A DNA stretch of 57,340 bases. It comes from Kofleriaceae bacterium. GTDB taxonomy: Bacteria; Myxococcota_A; Polyangia; Haliangiales; Haliangiaceae. Shown one piece after another: positions 22,603 through 29,951 of this stretch. The notes beneath the pieces were generated by a model that was given only the letters and a program-made list of their open reading frames with translations, ran no database searches and had not been told where the DNA came from. The stretch's first letter is position 1. Each line of letters starts with the position of its first letter. The DNA lies in NCBI GenBank assembly GCA_018058095.1, contig JAGPCO010000036.1, positions 1 through 57,340 on the forward strand, in the 5' to 3' direction. The position numbers were made by a program, and so were the translations under genes.

Positions 22603-23727
22603 TCAGCGGGTGACGCCGACGGTGCCGCCGAGGATGAGCGCGGTCATGTCCGGCAGCGGCGCGAAGTCGCGGTAGCGGTAATAGATGGCCTCGGCCCGGG
22701 CCGCGACCGACACCGTCTCCCACGGCCGCCAGATGAGCGCGCCGCCGCCGCCGGCGTTCCACATCGACGCCAGCTCCTTGTCGGTCGAGAACGCCTCGAG
22801 CCCGGTCGGGCTGGCGTAGGTCTCCTGGTAGAACTCGGCGTGGCCCTGGGTGTAGGCCCGGCCGCGCAGCTGCAGCGACAGGGCGTCGCCGAGATCGAGC
22901 ATGGCGGCCAGCGCCACCGTGTGTGACCACACCGACCAGCTGTCACCGTACACGCGGTAGCTGGCGACCACGCCGACGTCGTGCCCGAGGTAGTGGTTGA
23001 GGGTCGCCCCGAGCGACAGCCGGACCCGGCGGTCGGGGTGGACCTCGTCGAGGGTCATGCCGTCGGTGAAGTCGACGTGGCGGTACGGGCTGGCCTGGTA
23101 GCCGAGCGCGACCTGGCCGGTCTGGGCCACCGCCAGGCGGGTGCGCGGCGCCAGCAGCTGCGACACCTCGAGCTGCCAGGTGTGGCCCCACAGCGTCTCC
23201 GAGAAGTCGCGGCGCCCGCGCTCGTGCCGGGCGTCGCCCACGGTGTTGTGGGTGGTGGCGACGGCCACGCCCAGGCCCAGGTTGCGCCGCAGCAGCTCGC
23301 GCCGCCACGACAGCCGGACCGACTGCGAGGTCCAGTCCTCCTCGGCCGAGACCACGCCCTCGAGCCGGACCGTCTCGTCGTCGATCCGCTTGAAGGCCGC
23401 GGCCAGGCCGAGCTCGCCGCGGGCGCCCGAGAACGACTCGGTCGCGGCCGAGATGACGTCGACCGAGGCCGACGTCACCGCGTCGATGACCACGTGCGGC
23501 TGCAGCTGGAGGTGATCGCCGGTCTGGATCGCGCTGTCGGCGGCGACCGTGACCACCGTGGTGTGATCGGTGTCGGTGTAGACCTCGACGCCACCCGCCA
23601 CCGCCAGACGATCACCCTCGCCGAGCCCGGCCTGGGCCGCGGCCGACCCGGCTCGCCCCAGCAGCAGCACGCTGGCCGCGGCCACCGCGGCGACGTGTGC
23701 CCACCCTCGCATCAGTTGCACCCGCAC
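22603..23727 (-). CDS. DUF3570 outer-membrane protein
   Basis: A 374-residue protein with a signal peptide (cleavage near AAAQA) and the DUF3570 pattern: EVYTDTDHTTVV near the N-terminus, SAATESF, and a strand-rich remainder typical of an outer-membrane barrel. DUF3570 proteins are usually encoded beside DUF4266 lipoproteins and often beside ApbE (flavin transferase) and thioredoxin-like genes. Here the DUF4266 gene is directly upstream and overlaps by 16 nt, but no ApbE is seen. The molecular role is unknown; a link to envelope redox or flavinylation is inferred from family context. It is convergent with the four-helix membrane protein gene. Confidence 0.8.
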   Translation of the reverse strand: MRVQLMRGWAHVAAVAAASVLLLGRAGSAAAQAGLGEGDRLAVAGGVEVYTDTDHTTVVTVAADSAIQTGDHLQLQPHVVIDAVTSASVDVISAATESFSGARGELGLAAAFKRIDDETVRLEGVVSAEEDWTSQSVRLSWRRELLRRNLGLGVAVATTHNTVGDARHERGRRDFSETLWGHTWQLEVSQLLAPRTRLAVAQTGQVALGYQASPYRHVDFTDGMTLDEVHPDRRVRLSLGATLNHYLGHDVGVVASYRVYGDSWSVWSHTVALAAMLDLGDALSLQLRGRAYTQGHAEFYQETYASPTGLEAFSTDKELASMWNAGGGGALIWRPWETVSVAARAEAIYYRYRDFAPLPDMTALILGGTVGVTR

Positions 23728-23939
23728 CCGCCGACGCCGACGCCGGTGCCACCGATGGAGCCCTCGCGGTACTCCCAGATGTGGCCGTCGAGCGTGGCCC
23801 GCAGCGGCAGCTCGTCCTGGCGCATGCTCGGGCGGGTCAACGTCTCGCGCTGGTGCGGCTGGACGCGCACGCAGCCCCCGACCAGCGATAGACCGAGCAG
23901 CACACCGAGGGTGATCCGCAGCGAGGACGGTCGGGGCAT
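23712..23939 (-). CDS. DUF4266 small lipoprotein
   Basis: A 75-residue lipoprotein with lipobox LVGGC (Cys about 23) followed by VQPHQRETLTRPSM, which is the conserved DUF4266 core. It ends in a Gly-rich tail with the terminal GGCGCN typical of this family. The role is unknown. It is the first gene of the pair with DUF3570 and its end overlaps that gene's start by 16 nt. A TACGGT hexamer lies 7 nt before the ATG. Confidence 0.8.
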   Translation of the reverse strand: MPRPSSLRITLGVLLGLSLVGGCVRVQPHQRETLTRPSMRQDELPLRATLDGHIWEYREGSIGGTGVGVGGCGCN

Positions 23940-23946
23940 CGCGAAA

Positions 23947-23952
23947 ACCGTA
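23947..23952 (-). promoter_or_regulatory. Putative leaderless -10 (TACGGT)
   Basis: On the minus strand it ends 7 nt before the ATG of the DUF4266 gene. Confidence 0.4.
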
Positions 23953-24081
23953 GCAGACCCGGCGTGGTCACCGTCGACGCGACGGCGGCTCGTGCGGGGA
24001 TTCGTGTGTGCAAGAGCGGGACAGATCGTCCCGGCCGGCAAGGTTCGTCGGGGTTTCTCCGAGGCGGCGGCGCCGGCGCCC

Positions 24082-24087
24082 TACCCG
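24082..24087 (+). promoter_or_regulatory. Putative leaderless -10 (TACCCG)
   Basis: It ends 7 nt before ATG 24095 and supports that start. It is a weak -10 by composition. Confidence 0.3.
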
Positions 24088-24094
24088 ACCGCCG

Positions 24095-24706
24095 ATGGTG
24101 GTCGATATCCCCAGGGTGCGGTCGCGCATGCTCATCGCCGGGTGGTTCGTCGCCGGCCTGGCCCTGATGGTGGGCTCGGCCATGGCCCTGGCCGGCGGCT
24201 GCGCCAACCGCAAGGATCCTCAGGGCAGCGTGTCCGCGGACAACCCACGCGGGCACTGGCGCGAGCGCCGGGCCGATGGCTTCCGGGTGTCGGCCCCGGC
24301 CCAGCCCCGGGTCGAGAGCCCGGAGACGGCGGAGATGGCGGCGGCCGGCCGGTCGCGCGGCATCACCTACGGCTTCCACTCGACCATGACCCGGGCCGTG
24401 CTGCAGGTGCGGGTGACGCGGCTGCCGCCCGACCGGGCCGCACGCGGAGCCGAGGTCCTGGCCAGCCTGCAGGCCGAGCTGGCCGATCAGGCCGGCGTCG
24501 AGGCGCTCGAGGCGACGGCGCTCGAGCTCGAGCGCGGGCGTGGACTCGAGCTGCGCTTCACCAGCGTGGTCGGCGAGCGCCGCGTGGCCACCCGCATGCG
24601 CGCGATCTTCCACGCCGGCGCCATGTACCAGGCCATCGGCGGCGGTCGCACCGACTACGAGCGCAAGGACGTCGACGCCTTCGTCGACAGCTTCCGCGTC
24701 GACTGA
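24095..24706 (+). CDS. Hypothetical lipoprotein
   Basis: A 203-residue lipoprotein with an Arg-containing n-region, a hydrophobic stretch and the lipobox LAGGC (Cys about 40). The mature part is a single alpha/beta-looking domain with GFRVSAP, a beta-hairpin region and a C-terminal DAFVDSFRV strand. This recalls small periplasmic domains that measure or bind ligands, but no family was recognised. ATG 24095 was chosen over 24128 because the latter would lack the positive n-region of the signal peptide. It runs divergently from the DUF4266/DUF3570 pair. Confidence 0.6.
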   Translation: MVVDIPRVRSRMLIAGWFVAGLALMVGSAMALAGGCANRKDPQGSVSADNPRGHWRERRADGFRVSAPAQPRVESPETAEMAAAGRSRGITYGFHSTMTRAVLQVRVTRLPPDRAARGAEVLASLQAELADQAGVEALEATALELERGRGLELRFTSVVGERRVATRMRAIFHAGAMYQAIGGGRTDYERKDVDAFVDSFRVD

Positions 24707-24755
24707 CCTGGAGCGGCCCGGCCCGGACGGCCGAGCGACGCGCCGGCGAATGCAG

Positions 24756-24761
24756 TAGGCT
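24756..24761 (+). promoter_or_regulatory. Putative leaderless -10 (TAGGCT)
   Basis: It ends 6 nt before ATG 24768. The same TAGGCT hexamer occurs before the TonB-receptor-like gene and, on the minus strand, before the photolyase and AstA-like genes. Confidence 0.5.
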
Positions 24762-24767
24762 GCCGGC

Positions 24768-25586
24768 ATGTCCCTGCAAGGCAAGACCCTGTTCATCACC
24801 GGCGCCAGCCGCGGCATCGGCCTGGCCATCGCCCTGCGCGCGGCGCGTGACGGCGCCAACGTCGTGGTCGCGGCCAAGACCACCGAGCCCGACCCTCGCC
24901 TGCCCGGCACGATCTACAGCGCGGCCGAGGAGATCGAGCGCGCCGGCGGCAAGGCCCTGGCCTGCGTCGTCGACGTCCGCTCCGAGGAGCAGGTCGCCGA
25001 GGCCATGGCCAAGGCGGTCGCCACCTTCGGCGGCATCGACGTCCTGGTCAACAACGCCAGCGCCATCAACCTGACCGGCACCACGTCGACGCCGATGAAG
25101 CGGTACGACCTGATGCACCAGATCAACACGCGCGGCACCTTCCTGTGCTCGCAGCTGGCCATCCCGCACCTCAAGAAGGCGGCCAACCCGCACGTGCTCA
25201 ACCTGTCGCCGCCGCTCAACATGGAGACGCGCTGGTTCGCGCCGCACGTGGCCTACACCATGGCCAAGTACGGCATGAGCATGTGCGTGCTCGGCATGGC
25301 CGAGGAGTTCAAGCGCGACGGCATCGCCTTCAACGCGCTGTGGCCACGCACCGCCATCGCCACCGCCGCGGTCAAGAACCTGCTCGGCGGGGACGCCGCC
25401 ATGCGCGGCAGCCGCAGCCCCGACATCATGGCCGACGCCGCCCACGTCATCCTGACCCGGCCCAGCCGCGACTGCACCGGCAACTTCTTCGTCGACGACG
25501 AGGTGCTGGCCTCGGTCGGGGTGACCGACCTCGACAAGTACGCCATGCAGCCGGGCGGCCAGCTCATCCCCGACTTCTTCGTGTAG
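24768..25586 (+). CDS. SDR-family oxidoreductase (HSDL2-like)
   Basis: A 272-residue classical short-chain dehydrogenase. The cofactor motif is TGASRGIG (10-17), followed by VLVNNAS, a catalytic-type Ser in NLSPP and YTMAK with the Tyr and Lys. The AAKTTEPDPRLPGTIYSAAEEI stretch and the NPHVLNLSPPLN region resemble hydroxysteroid-dehydrogenase-like protein 2, which has an N-terminal SDR and often a C-terminal SCP2 domain; SCP2 is absent here. Substrate unknown, possibly fatty-acyl derivatives. It has no partner gene on the same strand directly after it. Confidence 0.88.
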   Translation: MSLQGKTLFITGASRGIGLAIALRAARDGANVVVAAKTTEPDPRLPGTIYSAAEEIERAGGKALACVVDVRSEEQVAEAMAKAVATFGGIDVLVNNASAINLTGTTSTPMKRYDLMHQINTRGTFLCSQLAIPHLKKAANPHVLNLSPPLNMETRWFAPHVAYTMAKYGMSMCVLGMAEEFKRDGIAFNALWPRTAIATAAVKNLLGGDAAMRGSRSPDIMADAAHVILTRPSRDCTGNFFVDDEVLASVGVTDLDKYAMQPGGQLIPDFFV

Positions 25587-25602
25587 CGCGGCGGCCGCGC
25601 CG

Positions 25603-26081
25603 TCAGCCGCCGGCCGCGAGCAGGTCGAGCAGCCCGGCCGCCCGCTCGCGCAGGCGTGGATCCGCCTCGACGTCGGCCAGGCGTGCACGCAGCACCGGCA
25701 TCGCGACCAGCCCGGCGGCGAGCGCGACCCGCGCGAACTCGAGGTCCTTCTCACGTCCGGCCATCAACTTGGCGATCACCAGGTCGTTCGCCTCGAGGCA
25801 GAACGCGGTGGCGCCGCGGGTGTTCTCGATGCGAACGACGACAAGACGTTCGGTCCAGCCGGCCGGCAGGGACGCGAGCTCCGGCTCCACACCCTCTCGA
25901 TCAGCTCGGCCCGCTCGGGGTGGTTACGCGGATAGACGTCGGCTTCGTCGCTCATCAGCAGCGCTGCCGGTGCGTCCGGGTACTGCCCGAGAATCGCCTG
26001 GCTACCGATCACGATGAGTTCGTCGTCGCCGCTGATCATCGCGGCGGCGCGGACGATGTGCTCGAGCGCGGCGCGGTTCAC
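25603..26081 (-). pseudogene. DUF6036-like nucleotidyltransferase, frameshifted with internal deletion
   Basis: The first part (GTG 26081, GSQAILGQYPDAPAALLMSDEADVYPRNHPERAELIE) and the last part (25603-25890, EPELASLPAGWTERLVVV...CLEANDLVIAKLMAGREKDLEFAR) are two halves of one DUF6036 nucleotidyltransferase-like protein in different frames. About 20 residues expected between them are missing at the junction (about 25885-25900). The gene is therefore probably inactive. GSQA resembles the GS motif of MNT-type nucleotidyltransferases. Its start overlaps the stop of the upstream 99-residue gene (GTGA), as in a two-gene operon. A sequencing error cannot explain the missing residues, only the shift. 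Confidence 0.7.
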
Positions 26082-26377
26082 GAGCGCGCTTCGGCCAGCA
26101 CCCGCCAGCGCTCCTGCGGCGACAGCACCCCGACGAACGGCGTGGTCTGGCGCAGGGCCCGCATGTGTTCATCGTCACGGACCAGGGCCGCCGCCACCAC
26201 CGCGACCGGCTCGGCCAGCAGCGCCCGCCACGCCGCCAGGTAGCGCGGATGGGTGGTGCCGGCGTGCTCGGCCCAGGCGAGGCGCGCCAGCGCCTCTTGC
26301 AGCAGCGCGGGCGTCAACCGTGCTGCGACCGCACGGTGCAGCGCCAGGCTTCGAAGCTCGGCCGACCGGTGACCCAT
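26078..26377 (-). CDS. Small helical partner of the DUF6036 gene
   Basis: A 99-residue, mostly alpha-helical protein without signal peptide or membrane helix, containing WAEHAGTTHPRYLAAWRALL and a C-terminal SPQERWRVLAEA segment. It starts with an ATG preceded by TACGCT with a 6-nt gap, and its stop overlaps the start of the broken nucleotidyltransferase gene. Small helical proteins encoded directly before DUF6036 genes may form toxin-antitoxin-like pairs. Which member would be toxic is not visible, and the pair is probably decayed. Confidence 0.6.
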   Translation of the reverse strand: MGHRSAELRSLALHRAVAARLTPALLQEALARLAWAEHAGTTHPRYLAAWRALLAEPVAVVAAALVRDDEHMRALRQTTPFVGVLSPQERWRVLAEARS

Positions 26378-26383
26378 ACGTCC

Positions 26384-26389
26384 AGCGTA
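26384..26389 (-). promoter_or_regulatory. Putative leaderless -10 (TACGCT)
   Basis: On the minus strand it ends 6 nt before ATG 26377. Confidence 0.4.
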
Positions 26390-26455
26390 CACGCCCGGAC
26401 CGGCGGTGGCCACAGCGGCGGCCCGGCCGCCACCGGCGCCGCCGCGCCGGCGTGC

Positions 26456-26461
26456 TAGCGT
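26456..26461 (+). promoter_or_regulatory. Putative leaderless -10 (TAGCGT)
   Basis: It ends 6 nt before GTG 26468 of the rhomboid gene. Confidence 0.4.
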
Positions 26462-26467
26462 TGGGGT

Positions 26468-27139
26468 GTGGCCAGGCTCCGCATCACGTACAACGCGCCG
26501 GTGGTGCTGACGTTCGCGCTGGCGGCGACGCTGGTCCACGTCATCAACGGCGGCCCCTCCTCGTGGTTCGCCGCCTGGCCCGAGTTCCACGACGCCCGCA
26601 GCTACGTCGGCCTGTTCTCGCACATCCTCGGCCACGGCAACTGGGACCACCTGCTGTCGAACTTCACGATGATCCTGCTGCTCGGGCCCATCCTCGAGGA
26701 GCGGCACGGCTCGCTCAGCCTGCTCCTGATGATCGCCATCACCGCGCTCATCACCGGCCTCATCAACGTGACCTTCTCGTCGCACCCGCTCATCGGCGCC
26801 AGCGGCATCGTGTTCATGATGATCCTGCTGGCGTCGACGGCGAACATCCGCGCCGGCGAGATCCCGCTGACGTTCATCGCCGTCACCGTGCTGTTCCTCG
26901 GCCGCGAGGTCATCGCCGCGTTCGAGGACGATCGCGTGTCGCAGATGGCGCACATCGTCGGCGGCCTGGCCGGCGCGGCCTATGGCTTCCTCACCGCCGC
27001 GCCCGGTGGGAGCGCGCCGCTGGGGGGCGGGTCCCGCCCGCTCATCACCCCGCGGCCGGGACCACGGCCGACCGCCTCGTCGACACCCTCCTCCGCCACC
27101 CCGGGTGGACGCGGCGACAAGCCCGCGATCGCGCCGTGA
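26468..27139 (+). CDS. Rhomboid-family intramembrane serine protease
   Basis: A 223-residue polytopic protein with the rhomboid signatures GHGNWDHLLSN (conserved His and Asn, about 56-65), GASG with nucleophile Ser112 and the catalytic His162 in QMAHIVGGL. It would cut membrane-embedded substrates. The core is the six-helix bacterial form, and the last 45 residues are a Gly/Pro-rich tail of low complexity. The GTG start has a TAGCGT hexamer 6 nt upstream. Its stop overlaps the start of the following lipoprotein gene (GTGA), which suggests a functional link. Confidence 0.9.
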   Translation: MARLRITYNAPVVLTFALAATLVHVINGGPSSWFAAWPEFHDARSYVGLFSHILGHGNWDHLLSNFTMILLLGPILEERHGSLSLLLMIAITALITGLINVTFSSHPLIGASGIVFMMILLASTANIRAGEIPLTFIAVTVLFLGREVIAAFEDDRVSQMAHIVGGLAGAAYGFLTAAPGGSAPLGGGSRPLITPRPGPRPTASSTPSSATPGGRGDKPAIAP

Positions 27140-28752
27140 CCGGGCGCGGCGTGTTGCTGGCCGCCGCGCTGGTCGCGTGTGGCGGTGGGGCCCCGACGGC
27201 GGCGACCGGGCCGCACGACCAGCGCGTCGGTGCCAGCGCCGGCGCCGCCGACGGCCTGGCCGTGCTCGGCCCGGCGCCCGACCTGGTGCTGCGAGTGCGT
27301 GCGCCGTCGACCGTGGCCCGGCTGGCGCGCGAGGCCCGCCTGGTCGGCGGCGAGGGCCTGGCCAGCTGGATGGCGATCCCCCTGGGAGAGGTGCCGTGGT
27401 CGGCGGCCGAGCTGACCGGTCGCGGCGTGGCCGACGCCCCGCTCGAGGTCGCGCTCATCGCCAGCACCGGGCTCGAGCTGCACCGGGCCGGCGTGGCCGA
27501 CCGGCCCCGGCTCGAGGCCGAGGTCTCGCGGGTGCTGCCGACGACCAGCCCTCGTCGCACCGGCGGCGCCAGCCTGTGGGCCAGCGAGGGCCCGGAGGGC
27601 CGGGTGGTGCTGGTCGACGACACCCGGTTCATCGTCGTCGCCGGCGGCGCGGCGTCGGTGCGGGAGCGCACGGCGCTGGCCCTGGCCGAGTCGACGCCGG
27701 TCAGGCTCGTCACCCCGACGCCGGCGGGCGCGAGCGGTGCGCTGGCCGCGCCCGACGTCACGCTCGAGGTCGAGGCTTCGCTGGCGGCGGCCACGGTGCT
27801 GGTTGAGGGCGCCCTGGCCAACCCGGCGGTGCGAGCGTTCGCCGACGAGGTCGGTCGAATCCACGGCGCGGTCGCGGTCACGGCCGACGAGGTGACCTGG
27901 AACCTCCGGCTGGCGCCACGTCCGGGCTCGTTGCCCGATCGCCTGCTGCGGGGCGCCGGGCTGGCGCCGACGCCGATGCTGATCCCACTCGGCGGCGTCA
28001 TGCTGGTGAGCCGGGTCTCGCCGGCCGACGCCGCGACCGCGCTCGAGCTGGCGGCGACGGCGCGGGCCGGGGCCACGGTCGCGATGATGACCGGCGTGGG
28101 AAACCTGCCGGCCGTGCTGACCGGGCAGGTCGGCGTTTCCTTGGCCGGGATCAGCGCCGAGCTGGTCGACCAGTCGACGATCAGCGATGCGGCTGCGACG
28201 CTGTCCAGGATGACGGGACGGATCTTGAGCAGCACCGGCGGCCTGGTCCAGGTCGGTGGCGAGCGGTCGGCGCGCCTGCGCGGCCTGGGGGTCGCGATCA
28301 CCGCGTGGCGCCCGACCCCGCCGCTACCGCCGGCGCCTCCCACCGCCACCTTCGCCGACGACGACAACGCCGACGTGCCGTGGTCGCTGCCGTACCGGGA
28401 CACGCGCGCCCGCGTGACCACGCTGGCCGAGCGGGTGGAGGATGCCCACAAGGAACTGCTCGCCGCGCGCACGAAGGCGCTGCACGAGCTCGGTGACGAC
28501 CTTCGCGCCGTCGACCTGCCGCTGGCCGCCGATGGCGCCGCCCTCTCCAGCCGCGGCCACTGGAAGGCGCCGGGCGGCACCCTGGCCGAGATCGACCGCC
28601 GCTTCGACGACACCGTGACGGCGGCGATGGCGCCGGCCCGCGACAAGCTGCGGCGCCGGATCGCCGACTTCGAGCTGGCCTACGCCGAGGCGGTGGCCCA
28701 GCGCGCGCGTGACGTCGCCGCGTTCGATCGGGCCCGGACCAAGCCGCGCTGA
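27136..28752 (+). CDS. Large hypothetical lipoprotein coupled to rhomboid
   Basis: A 538-residue lipoprotein whose signal peptide ends at LVACGGG (Cys about 14). The main region (about 50-390) alternates strands and helices and contains ATALELA-type segments, reminiscent of secreted DUF3352-like or similar domains, but no family can be named. The C-terminal 110 residues are charged and probably coiled coil (ERVEDAHKELLAARTKALHE). GTG 27136 overlaps the rhomboid stop, so translation is coupled. A possible substrate or partner of the rhomboid, by neighbourhood only. Confidence 0.6.
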   Translation: MTGRGVLLAAALVACGGGAPTAATGPHDQRVGASAGAADGLAVLGPAPDLVLRVRAPSTVARLAREARLVGGEGLASWMAIPLGEVPWSAAELTGRGVADAPLEVALIASTGLELHRAGVADRPRLEAEVSRVLPTTSPRRTGGASLWASEGPEGRVVLVDDTRFIVVAGGAASVRERTALALAESTPVRLVTPTPAGASGALAAPDVTLEVEASLAAATVLVEGALANPAVRAFADEVGRIHGAVAVTADEVTWNLRLAPRPGSLPDRLLRGAGLAPTPMLIPLGGVMLVSRVSPADAATALELAATARAGATVAMMTGVGNLPAVLTGQVGVSLAGISAELVDQSTISDAAATLSRMTGRILSSTGGLVQVGGERSARLRGLGVAITAWRPTPPLPPAPPTATFADDDNADVPWSLPYRDTRARVTTLAERVEDAHKELLAARTKALHELGDDLRAVDLPLAADGAALSSRGHWKAPGGTLAEIDRRFDDTVTAAMAPARDKLRRRIADFELAYAEAVAQRARDVAAFDRARTKPR

Positions 28753-28761
28753 GCCCGGGCC

Positions 28762-29535
28762 ATGTCGACCGTGCCCGAGGAGCTCGACCACGTCGTCACC
28801 CACTTCCACCAGCATGGCTGGGCCCGCCTCGGGCCGCTGCTGCCGCCGGCCCAGGCCGACGCCCTGGCCGCGCGGGCGGCGGCGATCATGGCCGGCACCG
28901 TCGACGGCCGTGGCCTGTTCTTCCAGCACGACGCCCCGAGCGGGCGGTACGACGACCTCGAGCTCGGGCGCGGCTGGATCGGCCCGTCTCCGGCGTACCG
29001 CAAGATCGAGCGGCTCGAGCGCGACCCGGTGTTCCGGGCCTGGATCGAGGCGCCCGCGCTGGCCCCGGTCGTGCGCGCCATCGTCGGCGACACGGTCAGC
29101 TTGTACCGCGCGGTGTTGTGGACCAAGGCGGCGCGCCAGGGCGAACACGCCGGGGGCACCGAGCTGCCCTGGCACCAGGACGGTGGCGCGTTCTGGGGCG
29201 TGACACCGGCGCCCATCCTCACCATCTGGACCGCGCTCGACGACGCGCCGGTGCAGGCCGGCTGCGTCGAGCTCATCCCGGGCAGCCACCACGGTGGCCT
29301 GGCCACCCCGGAGGGCGGCACCGTGCCCGAGGCGCTGATCGCCGGCGCCGGCGCGCGCCTGCTGGTGCCGGCCCGGCGTGGGGACGTGCTGCTGCTGCAC
29401 AACCTGGTGTGGCACCGCTCGGGTCGCAACCACACGGCCGCGCCGCGACGGGCGCTGTCGGTGTGTTACCAGCGCGGCGACGCCCGCTGCCTGCGCCGCA
29501 AGCACGCGCCGCGCACCTTCGTGCCGCTGTTCTGA
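28762..29535 (+). CDS. Phytanoyl-CoA dioxygenase (PhyH)-like Fe(II)/2-oxoglutarate oxygenase
   Basis: A 257-residue protein of the PhyH superfamily. The iron ligands are His138 and Asp140 in WHQDGG and His218 in HNLVWHRSG; the nearby Arg (RNHT) would bind 2-oxoglutarate. IPGSHHGG is also typical. It would hydroxylate a small molecule or lipid in the cytoplasm. The substrate is unknown. The start lies 9 nt after the lipoprotein stop, so it is probably the third gene of the rhomboid unit. Confidence 0.88.
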   Translation: MSTVPEELDHVVTHFHQHGWARLGPLLPPAQADALAARAAAIMAGTVDGRGLFFQHDAPSGRYDDLELGRGWIGPSPAYRKIERLERDPVFRAWIEAPALAPVVRAIVGDTVSLYRAVLWTKAARQGEHAGGTELPWHQDGGAFWGVTPAPILTIWTALDDAPVQAGCVELIPGSHHGGLATPEGGTVPEALIAGAGARLLVPARRGDVLLLHNLVWHRSGRNHTAAPRRALSVCYQRGDARCLRRKHAPRTFVPLF

Positions 29536-29562
29536 CCCGGCGCGGCGCGGGACGTCGGTCGC

Positions 29563-29865
29563 TCAGGCCGCCGCGAACACGTCGATGCGGCGACCGTCCT
29601 GCTCGGCCGCGACCGCGCCCTCGACCGCGCCGTGGGCCAGCGCCAGCAGCAGGTTGGCGGCGGCGTAACGCTGCGGCGCCTCGGCCGGGATGCTGAGGTT
29701 GACCACCACGGTGGTCTGGGTCGTGACGAAGAACCGCATCCAGCTACCGGCCTCCTCCAGCTCGTCGTCGAGGACGACGTCGCGGGCGCGTGCCAGCGCG
29801 TCCTCGAGCGCGGGCCGGTCGCGGTAGCGGTACGAGCCGTGGAGCCGGATCGAGGGGACCTGCAT
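29563..29865 (-). CDS. Small conserved hypothetical protein
   Basis: A 100-residue protein starting MQVPSIRLHG with an alpha/beta pattern (RDVVLDDELEEAG, TTVVVNLSI, AAANLLLALAHGAVEGAV). No signal peptide, membrane helix or cysteine was seen and no family recognised. It lies downstream of the photolyase gene on the same strand with an 86-nt gap. A TACACC hexamer 6 nt upstream of the ATG suggests it has its own promoter. Confidence 0.6.
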   Translation of the reverse strand: MQVPSIRLHGSYRYRDRPALEDALARARDVVLDDELEEAGSWMRFFVTTQTTVVVNLSIPAEAPQRYAAANLLLALAHGAVEGAVAAEQDGRRIDVFAAA

Positions 29866-29871
29866 GGGCCA

Positions 29872-29877
29872 GGTGTA
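29872..29877 (-). promoter_or_regulatory. Putative leaderless -10 (TACACC)
   Basis: On the minus strand it ends 6 nt before ATG 29865. Confidence 0.4.
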
Positions 29878-29951
29878 CCGGGCCACGGCGACGCTCCGGT
29901 CACAGGTCCGGATCGACGCGGCAAAAGGTCGAGCACGTCCCGGTGCCGCGA

